DNA from: DAOTZR01 sp034432595
Lineage (GTDB): Bacteria; Chloroflexota; Anaerolineae; B4-G1; SLSP01
Direction: 5' to 3'
DNA: 64,000 nt
NCBI GenBank assembly: GCA_034432595.1
Contig: DAOUBT010000015.1
Coordinates: 6,242-70,241 of the forward strand
Shown here: piece after piece, positions 7,138 through 16,310 of the stretch
Layout of the letters: each line of letters starts with the position of its first letter
Numbering within the stretch: the stretch's first letter is position 1
The notes under the pieces: model-generated
Told to the model about the DNA's origin: nothing
Seen by the model: only the letters and a program-made list of their open reading frames with translations
The model's database searches: none
Translations under genes and position numbers: made by a program

Positions 7138-9570
7138 ATGAGGCTTACACGGCAGATTGCAGGGTGGTTGACCCTCATCGCGTTGTTGGCGTGGGGGGTG
7201 CAACAGTCGCTTGGCGCGCCGTTACGCGCTCCTGTGCAGATGACGGTAACCCCGCTCATGGCGGGCCATGCCAAATACGGGGAGTGGCTGCCGTTGCGTG
7301 TCACCTTGAGCAACAGCGGCGCCGATCTGGAAACCGAGGTGCGCGTCGAAGTGCCCACCAATGCAGGGACGGCGGTGTATGCCGCCGCGGTGCCTCTGCC
7401 CTCCGGCGCGCGGAAGGAGGTGACTCTCTACGTCCCACCGGCGACGTTTAGCCGCAGTCTGGACGTGCGGCTCATCAGCGGCCAGGAAGAACTCCTGCGC
7501 GAGTCGGTCAAGGTGCAGCTACACCCGCAAAGCGAAACCCTGATCGGCGTGATCAGCTCCCGCGCGGATGCGCTCAGTCTTTTGAGCGGGATGCAGCTTT
7601 CGACGCGCGACAAAACCTCGATTCTCCCGCTGCGTCTGGAGGATTTGCCAGAGCGCTACGAAGCGCTGCGCAGCCTTGATGTGCTCGTGCTGAGCGATGT
7701 GGACACCACGCGCCTCACCCCCGCGCAGAGCGACGCCTTAACGGCCTGGGTAGAGCAGGGCGGCCATCTGGTGCTGGGCGGTGGCAGCGCGGCGGAACGG
7801 GTTTTCGCCGGCATCCCGGAAGCGCTGCGCCCCGTCACCCTGCAGGCTCCGCGCGACTTAGAGAACCTGTCCGTATTGGAGAAGCTCACCGGTTACGAGC
7901 TGCGCGTGGGCGGCCCCTTTGTTGCCACTTTCCCGGATGAAGTCCTTGGCGCAAAAATCATTCATGCGGACGGGCAGACCTACGTGACGCAATTGACCCT
8001 GGGCAAGGGGTGGGTGATGTACCTGGCTTTAGATCCCACCGCCAGCCCCTTCGATGCCTGGGCTGGCACGCCTGCCTTTTGGCGCTTGCTCCTCGAAGCT
8101 GACCTGCGCTATCCCCCCTATGCGCCGGTGGATATTCCGCTTTCCGCTTTTGAGGCGGAGCAAATGGGCTATGCCCTGCAAAACCTGCCCGTTCTTGATC
8201 CGCCCTCGATGAAGACTTTAGCCCTGGTGTTAGGTCTCTACATTTTGCTGATTGGACCGCTGAACTACCTGGTCCTGCGGCGCTTGCGCAAACTGGATTG
8301 GGCCTGGCTGACGATTCCGCTTTTCACGGTGGCGTTTGCGGCGGGGGCGTTCTACGTGGGCTATCTCACGCGCGGCAATGACGTGGTTATCAACCGCATC
8401 TCGATTCTCAACCTGACGCCCGGCAGCACCCGCAACCCGGCGCGTAACTATGTCGGCATTGTTTCGCCCAGCGCCACCACGTATGAAGTGCGTGTTAGCG
8501 GATCGCCCCTGCTTAGCCCGATCACGGCGGTCTATGGAGGGACTTGGGGGGTAAAAGATATGCCGCTGCCCGCTGTACCGGGCGGTCCAGAGAGTCAAAC
8601 CGGCGGCACTCTCGGCTTTGAGGTGCTGCAGGGCGACCCGGCGCTGGTACGCAACTTGAGCATCAATCAGTGGGCGATGCAGAGCTTCAAGGCCGAGACG
8701 CTCTATCAGACCGAGACGCCGCCGTTTGAGGTGGAGGTGGAGACCGCGGGGGTGACGCGGGTACGCGGCACCATTCGCAACCACACGGATTACGACCTGC
8801 GGCAACCCGTGCTGGTGAACGGCTCCAGTTTTACGATCCTGGAGACCATCCCCGCGCACGGTGAAAAAGTGTTTGATACGACCTGGCGCACGGATACTTC
8901 CGGCAATCAATTCCCCTGGTCGCTCTACAACGCGATATTCAACTGGAGCAGCAACGATCAGGCCGTGGCGCGTGATAATCAATTGCGTCAAAGCATTCTG
9001 GATGCCTATTTTGGCACGTCATGGGGGCAGCCGCAACTGCCTTCAGGCCTGCTCCTGTTGGGGTGGAGCGACATGCCCGTGCTGGATGTTGCGATTCCAC
9101 GCTTGCGCCTCGCACCCTTGCAGACCACGCTCATTGCCTACTCCATGCCCTTGCCTGTGCAGGCGGGTGAGATTACGCTGCCCTTTGGGAGCGTGATCGG
9201 GCGCTTTGTCAGCTCCGAAGGGGATGGCGGTGAATGTGGGCCAGGGCGCATTTACCTCACGCGCGGCAAGGTCGTCGTGGATTATCAGTTGCCCACGCAG
9301 GTCCGCGGTTTGAACATGGCTTCGCTGCAGGTGTTGGGCCGCCCTGATCCGGGCATCACGGGGCTGCCCGCCGTGGCGCTCTACGATTGGGCCAAACAGG
9401 AATGGGTTCCCTTAGAACCGTTGCAGGACTACGTCGCCGCCGAAGTCCCTGACCCGCAGCGTTTCCTCAGCCCGGTCAGCAGTGTCATCCGTCTGCAGGC
9501 TTCCTTTGAGGATTGGGGCGGTAAGGGCTGCTACGAATTTCAGGTTGGCCTCACGGGACAGATGCCGTAA
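7138..9570 (+). CDS. Exported membrane protein with GATase-like domain, unknown function
   Basis: 810 residues from the ATG at 7138, which follows GGAAGGCGAGG; a TTG 21 bases earlier is less likely. A signal-anchor covers residues 5-25. Then come a beta-rich domain (about 30-125), an alpha/beta segment resembling the glutamine-amidotransferase-like fold (about 134-235, with VLVLSDVD and WVEQGGHLVLGGG), two membrane helices near 360-380 and 392-415, and a large C-terminal extracytoplasmic region. No catalytic triad is apparent. The ABC ATPase gene starts 12 bases downstream, so it heads the eight-gene MoxR/vWA/ABC cluster. Proteins of this shape often accompany ABC-2 transporters and MoxR systems; the function is unknown. 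Confidence 0.7.
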   Translation: MRLTRQIAGWLTLIALLAWGVQQSLGAPLRAPVQMTVTPLMAGHAKYGEWLPLRVTLSNSGADLETEVRVEVPTNAGTAVYAAAVPLPSGARKEVTLYVPPATFSRSLDVRLISGQEELLRESVKVQLHPQSETLIGVISSRADALSLLSGMQLSTRDKTSILPLRLEDLPERYEALRSLDVLVLSDVDTTRLTPAQSDALTAWVEQGGHLVLGGGSAAERVFAGIPEALRPVTLQAPRDLENLSVLEKLTGYELRVGGPFVATFPDEVLGAKIIHADGQTYVTQLTLGKGWVMYLALDPTASPFDAWAGTPAFWRLLLEADLRYPPYAPVDIPLSAFEAEQMGYALQNLPVLDPPSMKTLALVLGLYILLIGPLNYLVLRRLRKLDWAWLTIPLFTVAFAAGAFYVGYLTRGNDVVINRISILNLTPGSTRNPARNYVGIVSPSATTYEVRVSGSPLLSPITAVYGGTWGVKDMPLPAVPGGPESQTGGTLGFEVLQGDPALVRNLSINQWAMQSFKAETLYQTETPPFEVEVETAGVTRVRGTIRNHTDYDLRQPVLVNGSSFTILETIPAHGEKVFDTTWRTDTSGNQFPWSLYNAIFNWSSNDQAVARDNQLRQSILDAYFGTSWGQPQLPSGLLLLGWSDMPVLDVAIPRLRLAPLQTTLIAYSMPLPVQAGEITLPFGSVIGRFVSSEGDGGECGPGRIYLTRGKVVVDYQLPTQVRGLNMASLQVLGRPDPGITGLPAVALYDWAKQEWVPLEPLQDYVAAEVPDPQRFLSPVSSVIRLQASFEDWGGKGCYEFQVGLTGQMP

Positions 9571-9582
9571 GGAGGAAGAGGC

Positions 9583-10569
9583 ATGAGTGTGGATATTGTT
9601 GAAACACGGCATTTGAGCAAACGCTACAGGAAAAACGCCCCCTGGGCTTTAGAGGATTTAAACCTGCGCGTGCCTCAGGGCGCTTTGTTTGGCTTCATCG
9701 GCCCCAACGGCGCGGGTAAGACCACGACCCTGCGCCTTCTGGCCGGCTTGCTGGAGCCAACGCAGGGCGAGGTCTGGATTGCCGGACAGGCTGTCCACAA
9801 GGACCCGCGCGCCATTCATCACGTGGTCGGCTACATGCCGGATAGCTTCGGCCTCTACTACGAGATGACGGCCTGGGAGTACCTGGACTTCTTCGCGCGC
9901 TGCCATGCCCTTTCTCCGGCGTATCGCAAGCGCGTGGTGGATGAGCTGCTCGAACTGGTGGGGCTGAGCCACAAACGCGATGAGGACGTGGGGCACCTTT
10001 CGCGCGGGATGCAGCAGCGCCTGTGTCTGGCGCACGCGCTGGTCCACGATCCGCAGGTGCTCCTGCTGGACGAACCTGCTTCCGGTTTGGATCCGCGGGC
10101 GCGCGTGGAGATGCGGGAGCTGTTGCGTGAGCTTTCCGCCATGGGCAAGACAATTATCCTCAGCTCCCACATTCTGAGCGAGCTGGCGGAGATCTGCAAC
10201 GAAATCGGCATCATTCAGAAGGGCAAAATCGTCGCCAGCGGGCCGCTGGCCACCTTACGCAGCGCGGCGCGCCCCGGTCGCATGGTGCGCCTGCACGTCA
10301 TTTCCGATCCGGAAGCGGCCCTCGCAGCGCTGAAAGCCTATCCCCATGTGGAAGAGGTTTATGCTCTGACGAACGGCACGAACGGACAGCACCCCGGCAC
10401 GTGGCTTGAGGCCTATGTGACCGGCTCCCTGGATGAGGTGGCGGGGTTGCTTGCTCACGCGGTGCAAGAAGGCGTGCGCCTCATCGAGTTCCGCGAGGCG
10501 GGCAATGAGCTGGAGGAGCTGTTCCTGCAATTGACCACGGATGAGGTTTACGAGGAGGAAGCGGCATGA
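9583..10569 (+). CDS. ABC transporter ATP-binding protein (ABC-2 type)
   Basis: 328 residues. Walker A GPNGAGKTT (40-48), an LSRGMQQRL signature, Walker B LLLDEPASGLDP and the H-loop SSH are intact, so it should hydrolyse ATP. The C-terminal roughly 100 residues are the extra domain usual in exporter-type NatA/CcmA-like ATPases. AAGGAGG precedes the ATG, and its stop overlaps the permease start (ATGA). It powers the permease encoded next. The substrate is not evident; the context suggests it serves the envelope cluster rather than nutrient uptake. Confidence 0.9.
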   Translation: MSVDIVETRHLSKRYRKNAPWALEDLNLRVPQGALFGFIGPNGAGKTTTLRLLAGLLEPTQGEVWIAGQAVHKDPRAIHHVVGYMPDSFGLYYEMTAWEYLDFFARCHALSPAYRKRVVDELLELVGLSHKRDEDVGHLSRGMQQRLCLAHALVHDPQVLLLDEPASGLDPRARVEMRELLRELSAMGKTIILSSHILSELAEICNEIGIIQKGKIVASGPLATLRSAARPGRMVRLHVISDPEAALAALKAYPHVEEVYALTNGTNGQHPGTWLEAYVTGSLDEVAGLLAHAVQEGVRLIEFREAGNELEELFLQLTTDEVYEEEAA

Positions 10570-12035
10570 CGGGCGAGACGCGACGGAAATTCGGCTTGCG
10601 GTTGAATCCGGTGATTGTGCGCGAACTGCGCGCGCAGATGCGCGGCCCGCGCGCTTTTCTCATCATCACCGCCTATTTGCTGGCGTTGAGTGGCCTGACG
10701 TATGGGATTTATCGCCTTACCTCTACGACGCTGGCGCAGAACTACGGCTACGCTTCTGCCGTGCAGAGCGCTATGATTGGTAAGCTGCTCTTCATTGTGC
10801 TGGCTTATCTTGACCTGCTGCTGATTTGTTTTGTCACACCGGCGCTGACCGCGGGGGCGTTGAGCGGCGAGCATGAGCGTGGAACGTATGATTTGCTGGT
10901 CGCGACCCCGCTTTCCGCCTCCGCCGTGTTCTGGGGTAAGTTCATCCCGTCCATGACGTATGCTTTCCTCCTGGTGCTGGCTTCGATTCCCACCTTCAGC
11001 ATCGCGTTTCTGTTCGGCGGCGTGACGATTAAGGACATGGTGCAGGTGATCGTCATCCTCACCCTTTCCGCGGTGATGTTGGGGGCTATGACATTGTGGC
11101 TTTCGAGCGCGGTGCGCCGTACCGGGCGCGCTACCGTGGTGGCTTACATCATGGTGGTGCTGCTCCTGTTTGGGACGATGTTCATCTGGGCATTGCAGGC
11201 CTTGCAGGCGAATCGTAACACCGGCTCACCTTACACCTTTACGCCTTACGTGCTTTATCTGAATCCGCTCAGTGCTTTAGGCTCGGCGATTTTGGGATTT
11301 GGCCTGGGGGACATGTATTACGGTTTCCCCTTCAGCCTGTTCACTTCGGCGGGGCCGTTCAACATGCAGTACGCGGTTGGGATGAAGCGCCCCTTGTGGC
11401 AATACACCATGGCGCTTTACGTGATGTTCACCCTGGTGTTCTACCTGCTGGCGACGCAGACCATTAAACCCATCCGACGCTGGCGTTTTTCGCGGCGTGA
11501 GCTGGGACAGGTGGCGCTGGTGCTGATCGCCGTGGCGGGATTGGGTTACGTCACGTTCGGCACCACCTGGGCTTCGACGGGGGCGGCTCAAGGTGGGGTG
11601 CCGACGCTCACGCCTGTGCCTGTCTGGCGCGAGGAGCCGGTGGAGGTTGTACCGCCTCCCCTGCCGGTGGAAAATTCCGCCGATCCCGATGAGGCTCAGG
11701 CGGTTCTGGAATCGTTTTTGGCCGCCAAACTCTTTCCCGATCAGTCGGCGCTGTGTCGTTTTTCCATCTTTTTGGGTACGTATGCAGATACCCAGGTCGA
11801 ATTAGAGGGCGCGATATTGTGCGCTTCTTTCTCGGTGAGCACGGATGGCGAGGTGAACATCGAAGCCGAGGAACGGCACGAAGTGAAAGCCATGTTGCTG
11901 TGGGATGGCACGCAGTGGACACTGGCCGAATCCACGTTGGATGGGACCGATCCTGGGAGCTTGAATGTGGATTGGGACACGCTGCGGCGCGAGCTGGAGG
12001 AAAAGGCTAAGGCAACCTTCATCGCTTCTCCGTAA
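10566..12035 (+). CDS. ABC-2 type permease with C-terminal extracytoplasmic domain
   Basis: 489 residues. The N-terminal half is a six-span ABC-2 permease: NPVIVRELRAQMRGPRAF before the first helix and the family hallmark GEHERGTYDLLVATPLS in the loop after helix two. A final helix (about 313-333) is followed by roughly 150 polar residues outside the membrane, rich in Pro and acidic residues, which most ABC-2 permeases lack. Its start overlaps the ATPase stop by four bases. Together they form one exporter. The extra domain could bind substrate or contact the other cluster proteins; this is inference. Confidence 0.85.
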   Translation: MTGETRRKFGLRLNPVIVRELRAQMRGPRAFLIITAYLLALSGLTYGIYRLTSTTLAQNYGYASAVQSAMIGKLLFIVLAYLDLLLICFVTPALTAGALSGEHERGTYDLLVATPLSASAVFWGKFIPSMTYAFLLVLASIPTFSIAFLFGGVTIKDMVQVIVILTLSAVMLGAMTLWLSSAVRRTGRATVVAYIMVVLLLFGTMFIWALQALQANRNTGSPYTFTPYVLYLNPLSALGSAILGFGLGDMYYGFPFSLFTSAGPFNMQYAVGMKRPLWQYTMALYVMFTLVFYLLATQTIKPIRRWRFSRRELGQVALVLIAVAGLGYVTFGTTWASTGAAQGGVPTLTPVPVWREEPVEVVPPPLPVENSADPDEAQAVLESFLAAKLFPDQSALCRFSIFLGTYADTQVELEGAILCASFSVSTDGEVNIEAEERHEVKAMLLWDGTQWTLAESTLDGTDPGSLNVDWDTLRRELEEKAKATFIASP

Positions 12036-12384
12036 ACTGGCATCCATGGAACTCAAGCTTATCAAGCTTAAGAAAATGAGCGTCGTTTGGCGCTGAAAAC
12101 ATCGGGCAAAGAGGGCAGGTCAAGACGACTGCGAACCCCGCCGAAGCGGGGCGGGCGGCTTTCTCGACCAGACCGATCGGCATGATAGGGTGCACGGCGC
12201 TACCCTGTTGACTCTTGCTGGAGCAGGATAAGCGGTCCTGATCGCTTTCGTGTTTACAGTCGTGGCTGATGCAGGCCGGGCTTGAGCTTATCCTGACCCT
12301 GGCTCTGGAACTTTCCCCAGCGCGCGGGCGTCTTGAAAGCGCAGGCCACATCCGTGGCCCAGCGCGTGGTTAAAGAGGTGCGTG
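12036..12384. other. Intergenic region inside the envelope cluster
   Basis: About 350 bases without a gene. Features visible: a compact hairpin CCCCGC / GCGGGG (12136-12151), and a spaced inverted repeat AGGATAAGC ... GCTTATCCT about 60 bases apart. The segment GCAGGATAAGC followed by TGATCGCT (from 12222) resembles sequence at 57182-57206, pointing to a second, more diverged dispersed element. Confidence 0.45.
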
Positions 12385-14061
12385 ATGACACAGATGAACG
12401 ATTTTGTGCGGGCTTTACGTCCTTTTGGGCGGCGCTTGCGCTGGCGCGACGCGCAGGAGCGCTTCCTGGCTCAGGCCTGGATAGCGCTGCTGGTGGTGAG
12501 CGCGGTGCTCGTGGTGAGCCGGCTGACGCCGCTTCCCAACTACCGCCTGTGGGCCTGGCTGCCTGCCGCTACCTGGCTGATGGGGTTGCTGGCTTACAGC
12601 GCCGTGCGCGCTTTGCCCCCGCTCCACGTGGCGCGTCGTCTCGATGCGGAGCTGGGCTTGCGTGACCGCCTCGCCACCGCGTTGGATTTGCTGCGTCGTC
12701 CCGATGCGCCGCAACGTTTTGACCCCGACTTGTTGCAGCGGCAGCTCCACAGCGCGTGGGAAACGCTGCGCGCGCTGCATCCGCGCCTGGCCCTGCCTTT
12801 TAGCTGGCCGCGCCGCGCGTTGCTCGCCATCACGGTGCTGGCTGTGGCTGCTCTGGCGTTAACCGTGCTGCCCAATCCGCAGGATGCGGTCCTGCGCGAG
12901 CGCGCGGCCATCGCGCAAGCGGCGCAGCAACAGGCGGCTGAACTGGAGCGGCTGGCGCAGGAGCTGGAGAAAGAGACCACCCTCGACCCGGCTCAGCGCG
13001 AGGCCTTGCAACGTCAATTGCGCGAGATTGCCGAGCGCCTGCGCCGCAATCCCGGCGACCGCGAGGAAGCGCTGGCTGATTTAGCGCGCCTGCAGGAGGA
13101 GTTGCGGCAGCGCCTCGATCCGCAGGCCGCGGCGCAGCGCAATGCCTTGCAGCAGTTGGCCCAGTCCCTGGCGAGCCTCAATCAGCAGGAAAATACTCCT
13201 GAGCTGGATGAGCTGGCCAAACTTCTCGATGAGGCGCTCAAAAATCTGGATAGCATGACGCCGGAGGAACGTGAAGGGCTGGCACAGGCGCTGGAACAGG
13301 CCGCGGCGCAGCTCGCGGGCACCAATCCCGACCTGGCCTCAGCCTTGAGTCAACTGGCGCAGCAGGTGCGTTCCGGCGCCGTCAGCGCGGATGCCCAGCA
13401 GAACGCGAGCGAAGCGCTGCAAGAGGCGGCGGAATCTCTGGCCCTGCAGCAGGCTCTGGGTGAGGCGCTCAATACGGCTCAACAGGCCGCGCAGACGATG
13501 GCGCAGGCCGGACAAGGACAGCAGCAGGCCAGCGCGGGGCAGGGTCAACAGCCCGGTCAGGGGCAGCAACCCGGCCAGGGACAGCAACCCGGTCAGGGGC
13601 AGCAACCCGGCCAGGGTCAAGGTCAGGGCCAGGGGCAAGGTCAGGGCCAGGGGCAAGGTCAGGGCCAGGGTCAAGGTCAGGGACAGGGACAGCAGGCGGG
13701 CGGCGGTGGCGGCACGAGCGCGCGCACCCTGCCGCCGGCGGTGCGCACCGGACGCGCGGGCACGCCGGTCAATCCCAACCGCGATTATCAGACCGGCAAT
13801 CTGGATTCGGTTTTTGCGCCCGTGCAGCAGGGACAGCCCGGCGACCCGGATTTCATCCCCGGACGCCAGACCGGGCAGGGACAGGACGTGACGCATCAGA
13901 ATCAGACGCCGCTACCCGGCGCGCTGGGCGCAGCGCGCGTCCCTTACAGCGAGGTTTACGCGAGCTACATCGCTGCGGCGGCCAATCAACTCAATCGTGA
14001 GTACGTCCCCGCGGGGCTGAAGGCGTACATTCAACAGTACTTCACGACGTTGGAGCCGTAG
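12385..14061 (+). CDS. Coiled-coil membrane protein with Gln/Gly-rich repeat tract
   Basis: 558 residues from the ATG at 12385 behind GAGGTG (a GTG directly before it is the alternative). Two N-terminal membrane helices (about 30-48 and 55-72) and another near 140-160 precede a long Gln/Ala/Glu-rich coiled coil (about 180-370). A low-complexity tract of GQGQQP and then GQ repeats (about 385-435) follows, and then a conserved-looking tail (PYSEVYASYIAAAANQ). The layout resembles DUF4175-type proteins found with MoxR and von Willebrand A genes. It sits between the ABC exporter and moxR. It is probably an envelope scaffold or adaptor; no enzymatic motif is seen. Confidence 0.65.
   Translation: MTQMNDFVRALRPFGRRLRWRDAQERFLAQAWIALLVVSAVLVVSRLTPLPNYRLWAWLPAATWLMGLLAYSAVRALPPLHVARRLDAELGLRDRLATALDLLRRPDAPQRFDPDLLQRQLHSAWETLRALHPRLALPFSWPRRALLAITVLAVAALALTVLPNPQDAVLRERAAIAQAAQQQAAELERLAQELEKETTLDPAQREALQRQLREIAERLRRNPGDREEALADLARLQEELRQRLDPQAAAQRNALQQLAQSLASLNQQENTPELDELAKLLDEALKNLDSMTPEEREGLAQALEQAAAQLAGTNPDLASALSQLAQQVRSGAVSADAQQNASEALQEAAESLALQQALGEALNTAQQAAQTMAQAGQGQQQASAGQGQQPGQGQQPGQGQQPGQGQQPGQGQGQGQGQGQGQGQGQGQGQGQGQGQQAGGGGGTSARTLPPAVRTGRAGTPVNPNRDYQTGNLDSVFAPVQQGQPGDPDFIPGRQTGQGQDVTHQNQTPLPGALGAARVPYSEVYASYIAAAANQLNREYVPAGLKAYIQQYFTTLEP
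13537..13695 (+). repeat. In-frame minisatellite encoding GQGQQP / GQ repeats
   Basis: Roughly 15-base units (GGGCAGCAACCCGGCCA type) pass into 6-base GGTCAG/GGCCAG units, all multiples of three, so length changes keep the reading frame. The unit is probably prone to slippage. The opposite strand reads as a spurious Leu/Thr-rich hydrophobic ORF. Confidence 0.8.
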
Positions 14062-14073
14062 CGGGAGCAGAAA

Positions 14074-14120
14074 GCAGGATACTGGAAGCTGGATGCTGGA
14101 AATTGGAAGCTGGATACTGT
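14074..14120 (+). repeat. Degenerate CTGGAAGC / TGGATACT tandem run
   Basis: Imperfect 7-8 base units such as ACTGGAAGCTGGATGCTGG. Similar runs occur at 52318-52425 (reverse orientation), 62146-62182 and 62327-62353, each close to a palindromic repeat copy. Confidence 0.6.
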
Positions 14121-14162
14121 TCAACCTGTCCGGGTTACGGTACGCCATTCAAGTGGGATAGG

Positions 14163-14249
14163 GGTGGGCGAAGGCCATGCCTTTGCCCACCTGCCGTGGG
14201 TTGAAATCATCGGATACCCTATCCGGGCTGGCGGTTAAAATCGCGCCAG
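14163..14249 (+). repeat. Composite dispersed repeat, copy 3
   Basis: Palindrome arms GGTGGGCGAAGGC (14163-14175) and GCCTTTGCCCACC (14179-14191), with one G-T pair, then the conserved block from GTTGAAATCATCGG to TCGCGCCAG (14200-14249). Order, spacing and orientation match copy 2. Confidence 0.8.
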
Positions 14250-14435
14250 AGACGATGGCCATCGCTGCCCTGATGCTGGTGGTTGGCCGTTACGCTTAAA
14301 CGTCATGAGTCTGACCGGAAAGGTCGGTTGCTCCGGTCTTTGCTGAAGCGCGGAGCAGGCGGCCCTGGCCGTCTGTAAAGCTTCTTCGTCATCATAACTT
14401 GCCGGTTCACCGGCGAGGAGCACAAGGGGGAATGT

Positions 14436-15419
14436 ATGCCAGATTTGACTGCCGAACGTTTTGCCGACTATGCGCACGCTATCGAGACCGAGGTGAGCAA
14501 GCTTATCGTCGGTCAGCGCGAGCTGATTCGTAACACGCTTATCACTTTGCTGGCGGGCGGGAACGCCCTGCTGGAGGGCGTGCCCGGCCTGGGTAAAACG
14601 ATGCTCGTGCGCAGCATGGCGCGCGCCGTGAATTGTCAGTTCAGCCGCATTCAGTTCACACCCGACCTGATGCCCGCCGACATTGTCGGGACCAACATCA
14701 TCGTTGAAGAGGGTGGGGAACGCCGCTTCCGCTTCGAGCCGGGGCCGATTTTCGCCAATTTGATTCTGGCCGACGAAATCAACCGCGCCACGCCCAAGAC
14801 CCAATCGGCCATGCTGGAGGCGATGCAGGAGCACAGCGTCACCGTCGCCAAACAGACGCGCCGCCTGCCGGAGCCGTTCTTCGTCCTGGCCACGCAGAAC
14901 CCGCTCGAAATGGAAGGCACTTACCCGTTGCCCGAAGCGCAGCTCGACCGCTTCTTCTTCAAGCTCAACGTTGAGTATCCGTCCGTGGAGGAGTTGGTGG
15001 AGATTGCTGACCGCACCACGGGCGTGACGACGCCTGAACCTCAGTCGGTGGTGGACGGGGAAACGATTATCGCCATGCAGACCCTGGCGCGCGGCGTGCC
15101 CATTGCTCGCCACATCACCGAGGCGGCGGCGCGCCTGATCCGCGCCACGCAGCCTTACGACGCCAGCGCCCCCGCCGTGGTCAAGCGCTACGTCAACTAC
15201 GGCGCCAGTCCGCGCGGTATGCAGGCGCTGATTCTGGCGGGCAAGATTATCGCCCTGCTCGACGGACGCTATAACGTGGCTTTGGACGATCTGCGCGCGG
15301 CGGCTTTGCCCGCCTTGCGCCACCGCCTCATCCTCAACTTCGAGGCTCAGGCGGAGGGTATCACCACCGATACGATTGTGCAAGAGCTGGTGGAAGCCGT
15401 TCTCGTGCCCGTGAAGTAA
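14436..15419 (+). CDS. MoxR-family AAA+ ATPase
   Basis: 327 residues. Walker A GVPGLGKT (48-55), Walker B LILADEINRA (109-118), sensor segment LATQNPLEMEGTYPLPEAQLDRF and the C-terminal lid domain are complete. MoxR ATPases are chaperone-like and work with von Willebrand A (vWA) proteins to mature or insert metal cofactors or assemble complexes. Encoded directly before a DUF58 gene (three bases between) and two vWA membrane proteins, the classic partner set. Cytoplasmic, probably a hexamer acting at the membrane face. Assignment is confident; its client is unknown. Confidence 0.92.
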   Translation: MPDLTAERFADYAHAIETEVSKLIVGQRELIRNTLITLLAGGNALLEGVPGLGKTMLVRSMARAVNCQFSRIQFTPDLMPADIVGTNIIVEEGGERRFRFEPGPIFANLILADEINRATPKTQSAMLEAMQEHSVTVAKQTRRLPEPFFVLATQNPLEMEGTYPLPEAQLDRFFFKLNVEYPSVEELVEIADRTTGVTTPEPQSVVDGETIIAMQTLARGVPIARHITEAAARLIRATQPYDASAPAVVKRYVNYGASPRGMQALILAGKIIALLDGRYNVALDDLRAAALPALRHRLILNFEAQAEGITTDTIVQELVEAVLVPVK

Positions 15420-15422
15420 CCT

Positions 15423-16307
15423 ATGCCTGAATTATTGCTCGAACCCGCCTTCCTGGCTCAACTTGACCGCCTGACGCTGGTGAGCCGACGGCTGCGCGCC
15501 GGTCAGATGCAGGCCGAACGGCGCAGCCCCAATCGCGGCAGCAGCGTTGAATTTGCCGATTTCCGCACCTACGCGCCCGGCGACGATTTCCGCATGATTG
15601 ATTGGAACGCCTACGCGCGTCTGGAGAAGCTCTTCCTGAAGCTCTTCGTGGCGGAAGAAGACCTCACTATCCACATTTTGCTCGATGGTAGCCGCAGCAT
15701 GGTGTGGGGCGAGCCGCAGAAGTGGCGCTACGCACAGCGGCTGGCTGCCGCTTTGGGCTACATCGGCCTGGTGAGCATGGACCGCATCACCGGCGCGGCG
15801 TTGGGCTGCGCGGGCGAGGCGGTACAGCGTTTCCGTCCCGTGCGCGGCAAGAAACAGGCGCTATGGTGGTTTTCCTGGCTCGCTTCCCTCAACCCCGGCG
15901 CTGCCGTCCACCCGGAGGCGGAGCTGCGTGCCTACGCCGCACAGGCGCCCCGTTCGGGACCGCTGCTCGTCATCAGCGACCTGTTAGGCCCCGGCTGGGA
16001 GCGCGGCCTGCGCACCCTGGCCGGACAGGGTTTTGAGCTTTCGATTTTGCACCTGCTCGCGCCGCAGGAGTTGCATCCCGCCCTGGAGGGGGACGTGCGG
16101 CTGGTGGATGTGGAAAGTCTCGACGGCGTAGAGATCACCGCCGATTTCGACTTGCTGCGCCGCTATCAGGAGCGCGTGCAGGCCTGGCGCGAGGGCTGGA
16201 GCCGCGAGGCCGCCGCCCTCGGCGCGCATTACGTGCCCATGGTGACCGATTCGGCGCTGGAGGAGCTGATGCTGGCTTACCTGCGCCGTTACGACGTGGT
16301 GAGGTGA
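15423..16307 (+). CDS. DUF58 domain protein (vWA-like)
   Basis: 294 residues. The DUF58 core is clear: SSVEFADFRTYAPGDD, then RMIDWNAYARLEKLFLKLF, followed by a vWA-like fold with LLDGSRSM in place of a canonical DxSxS metal site. No membrane segment is predicted, unlike many DUF58 proteins. Tightly packed between moxR and the BatA-like gene. DUF58 proteins are constant MoxR partners and probably deliver the ATPase to the vWA membrane proteins. Confidence 0.88.
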   Translation: MPELLLEPAFLAQLDRLTLVSRRLRAGQMQAERRSPNRGSSVEFADFRTYAPGDDFRMIDWNAYARLEKLFLKLFVAEEDLTIHILLDGSRSMVWGEPQKWRYAQRLAAALGYIGLVSMDRITGAALGCAGEAVQRFRPVRGKKQALWWFSWLASLNPGAAVHPEAELRAYAAQAPRSGPLLVISDLLGPGWERGLRTLAGQGFELSILHLLAPQELHPALEGDVRLVDVESLDGVEITADFDLLRRYQERVQAWREGWSREAAALGAHYVPMVTDSALEELMLAYLRRYDVVR

Positions 16308-16310
16308 CGC

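Larger units (their letters stand above)
14062..14435. other. Intergenic region upstream of moxR
   Basis: Carries a low-complexity run of CTGGAAGC/TGGATACT units (14074-14120) and composite repeat copy 3 (14163-14249). The remaining stretch up to the moxR start shows no gene or clear promoter. Confidence 0.5.

Noticed and set aside
13537..13695. Direct repeats that might be a CRISPR array
   Set aside because: Units are contiguous, coding and lack unique spacers; no cas gene is near.
13339..13896. A minus-strand frame with Leu/Thr-rich hydrophobic repeats
   Set aside because: Produced by the antisense of the GQ minisatellite; looks like membrane spans but follows only from the repeat.
14235..15383. 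A 382-codon minus-strand frame over moxR
   Set aside because: Antisense to a complete MoxR ATPase with all motifs; no ribosome site or conserved sequence of its own.
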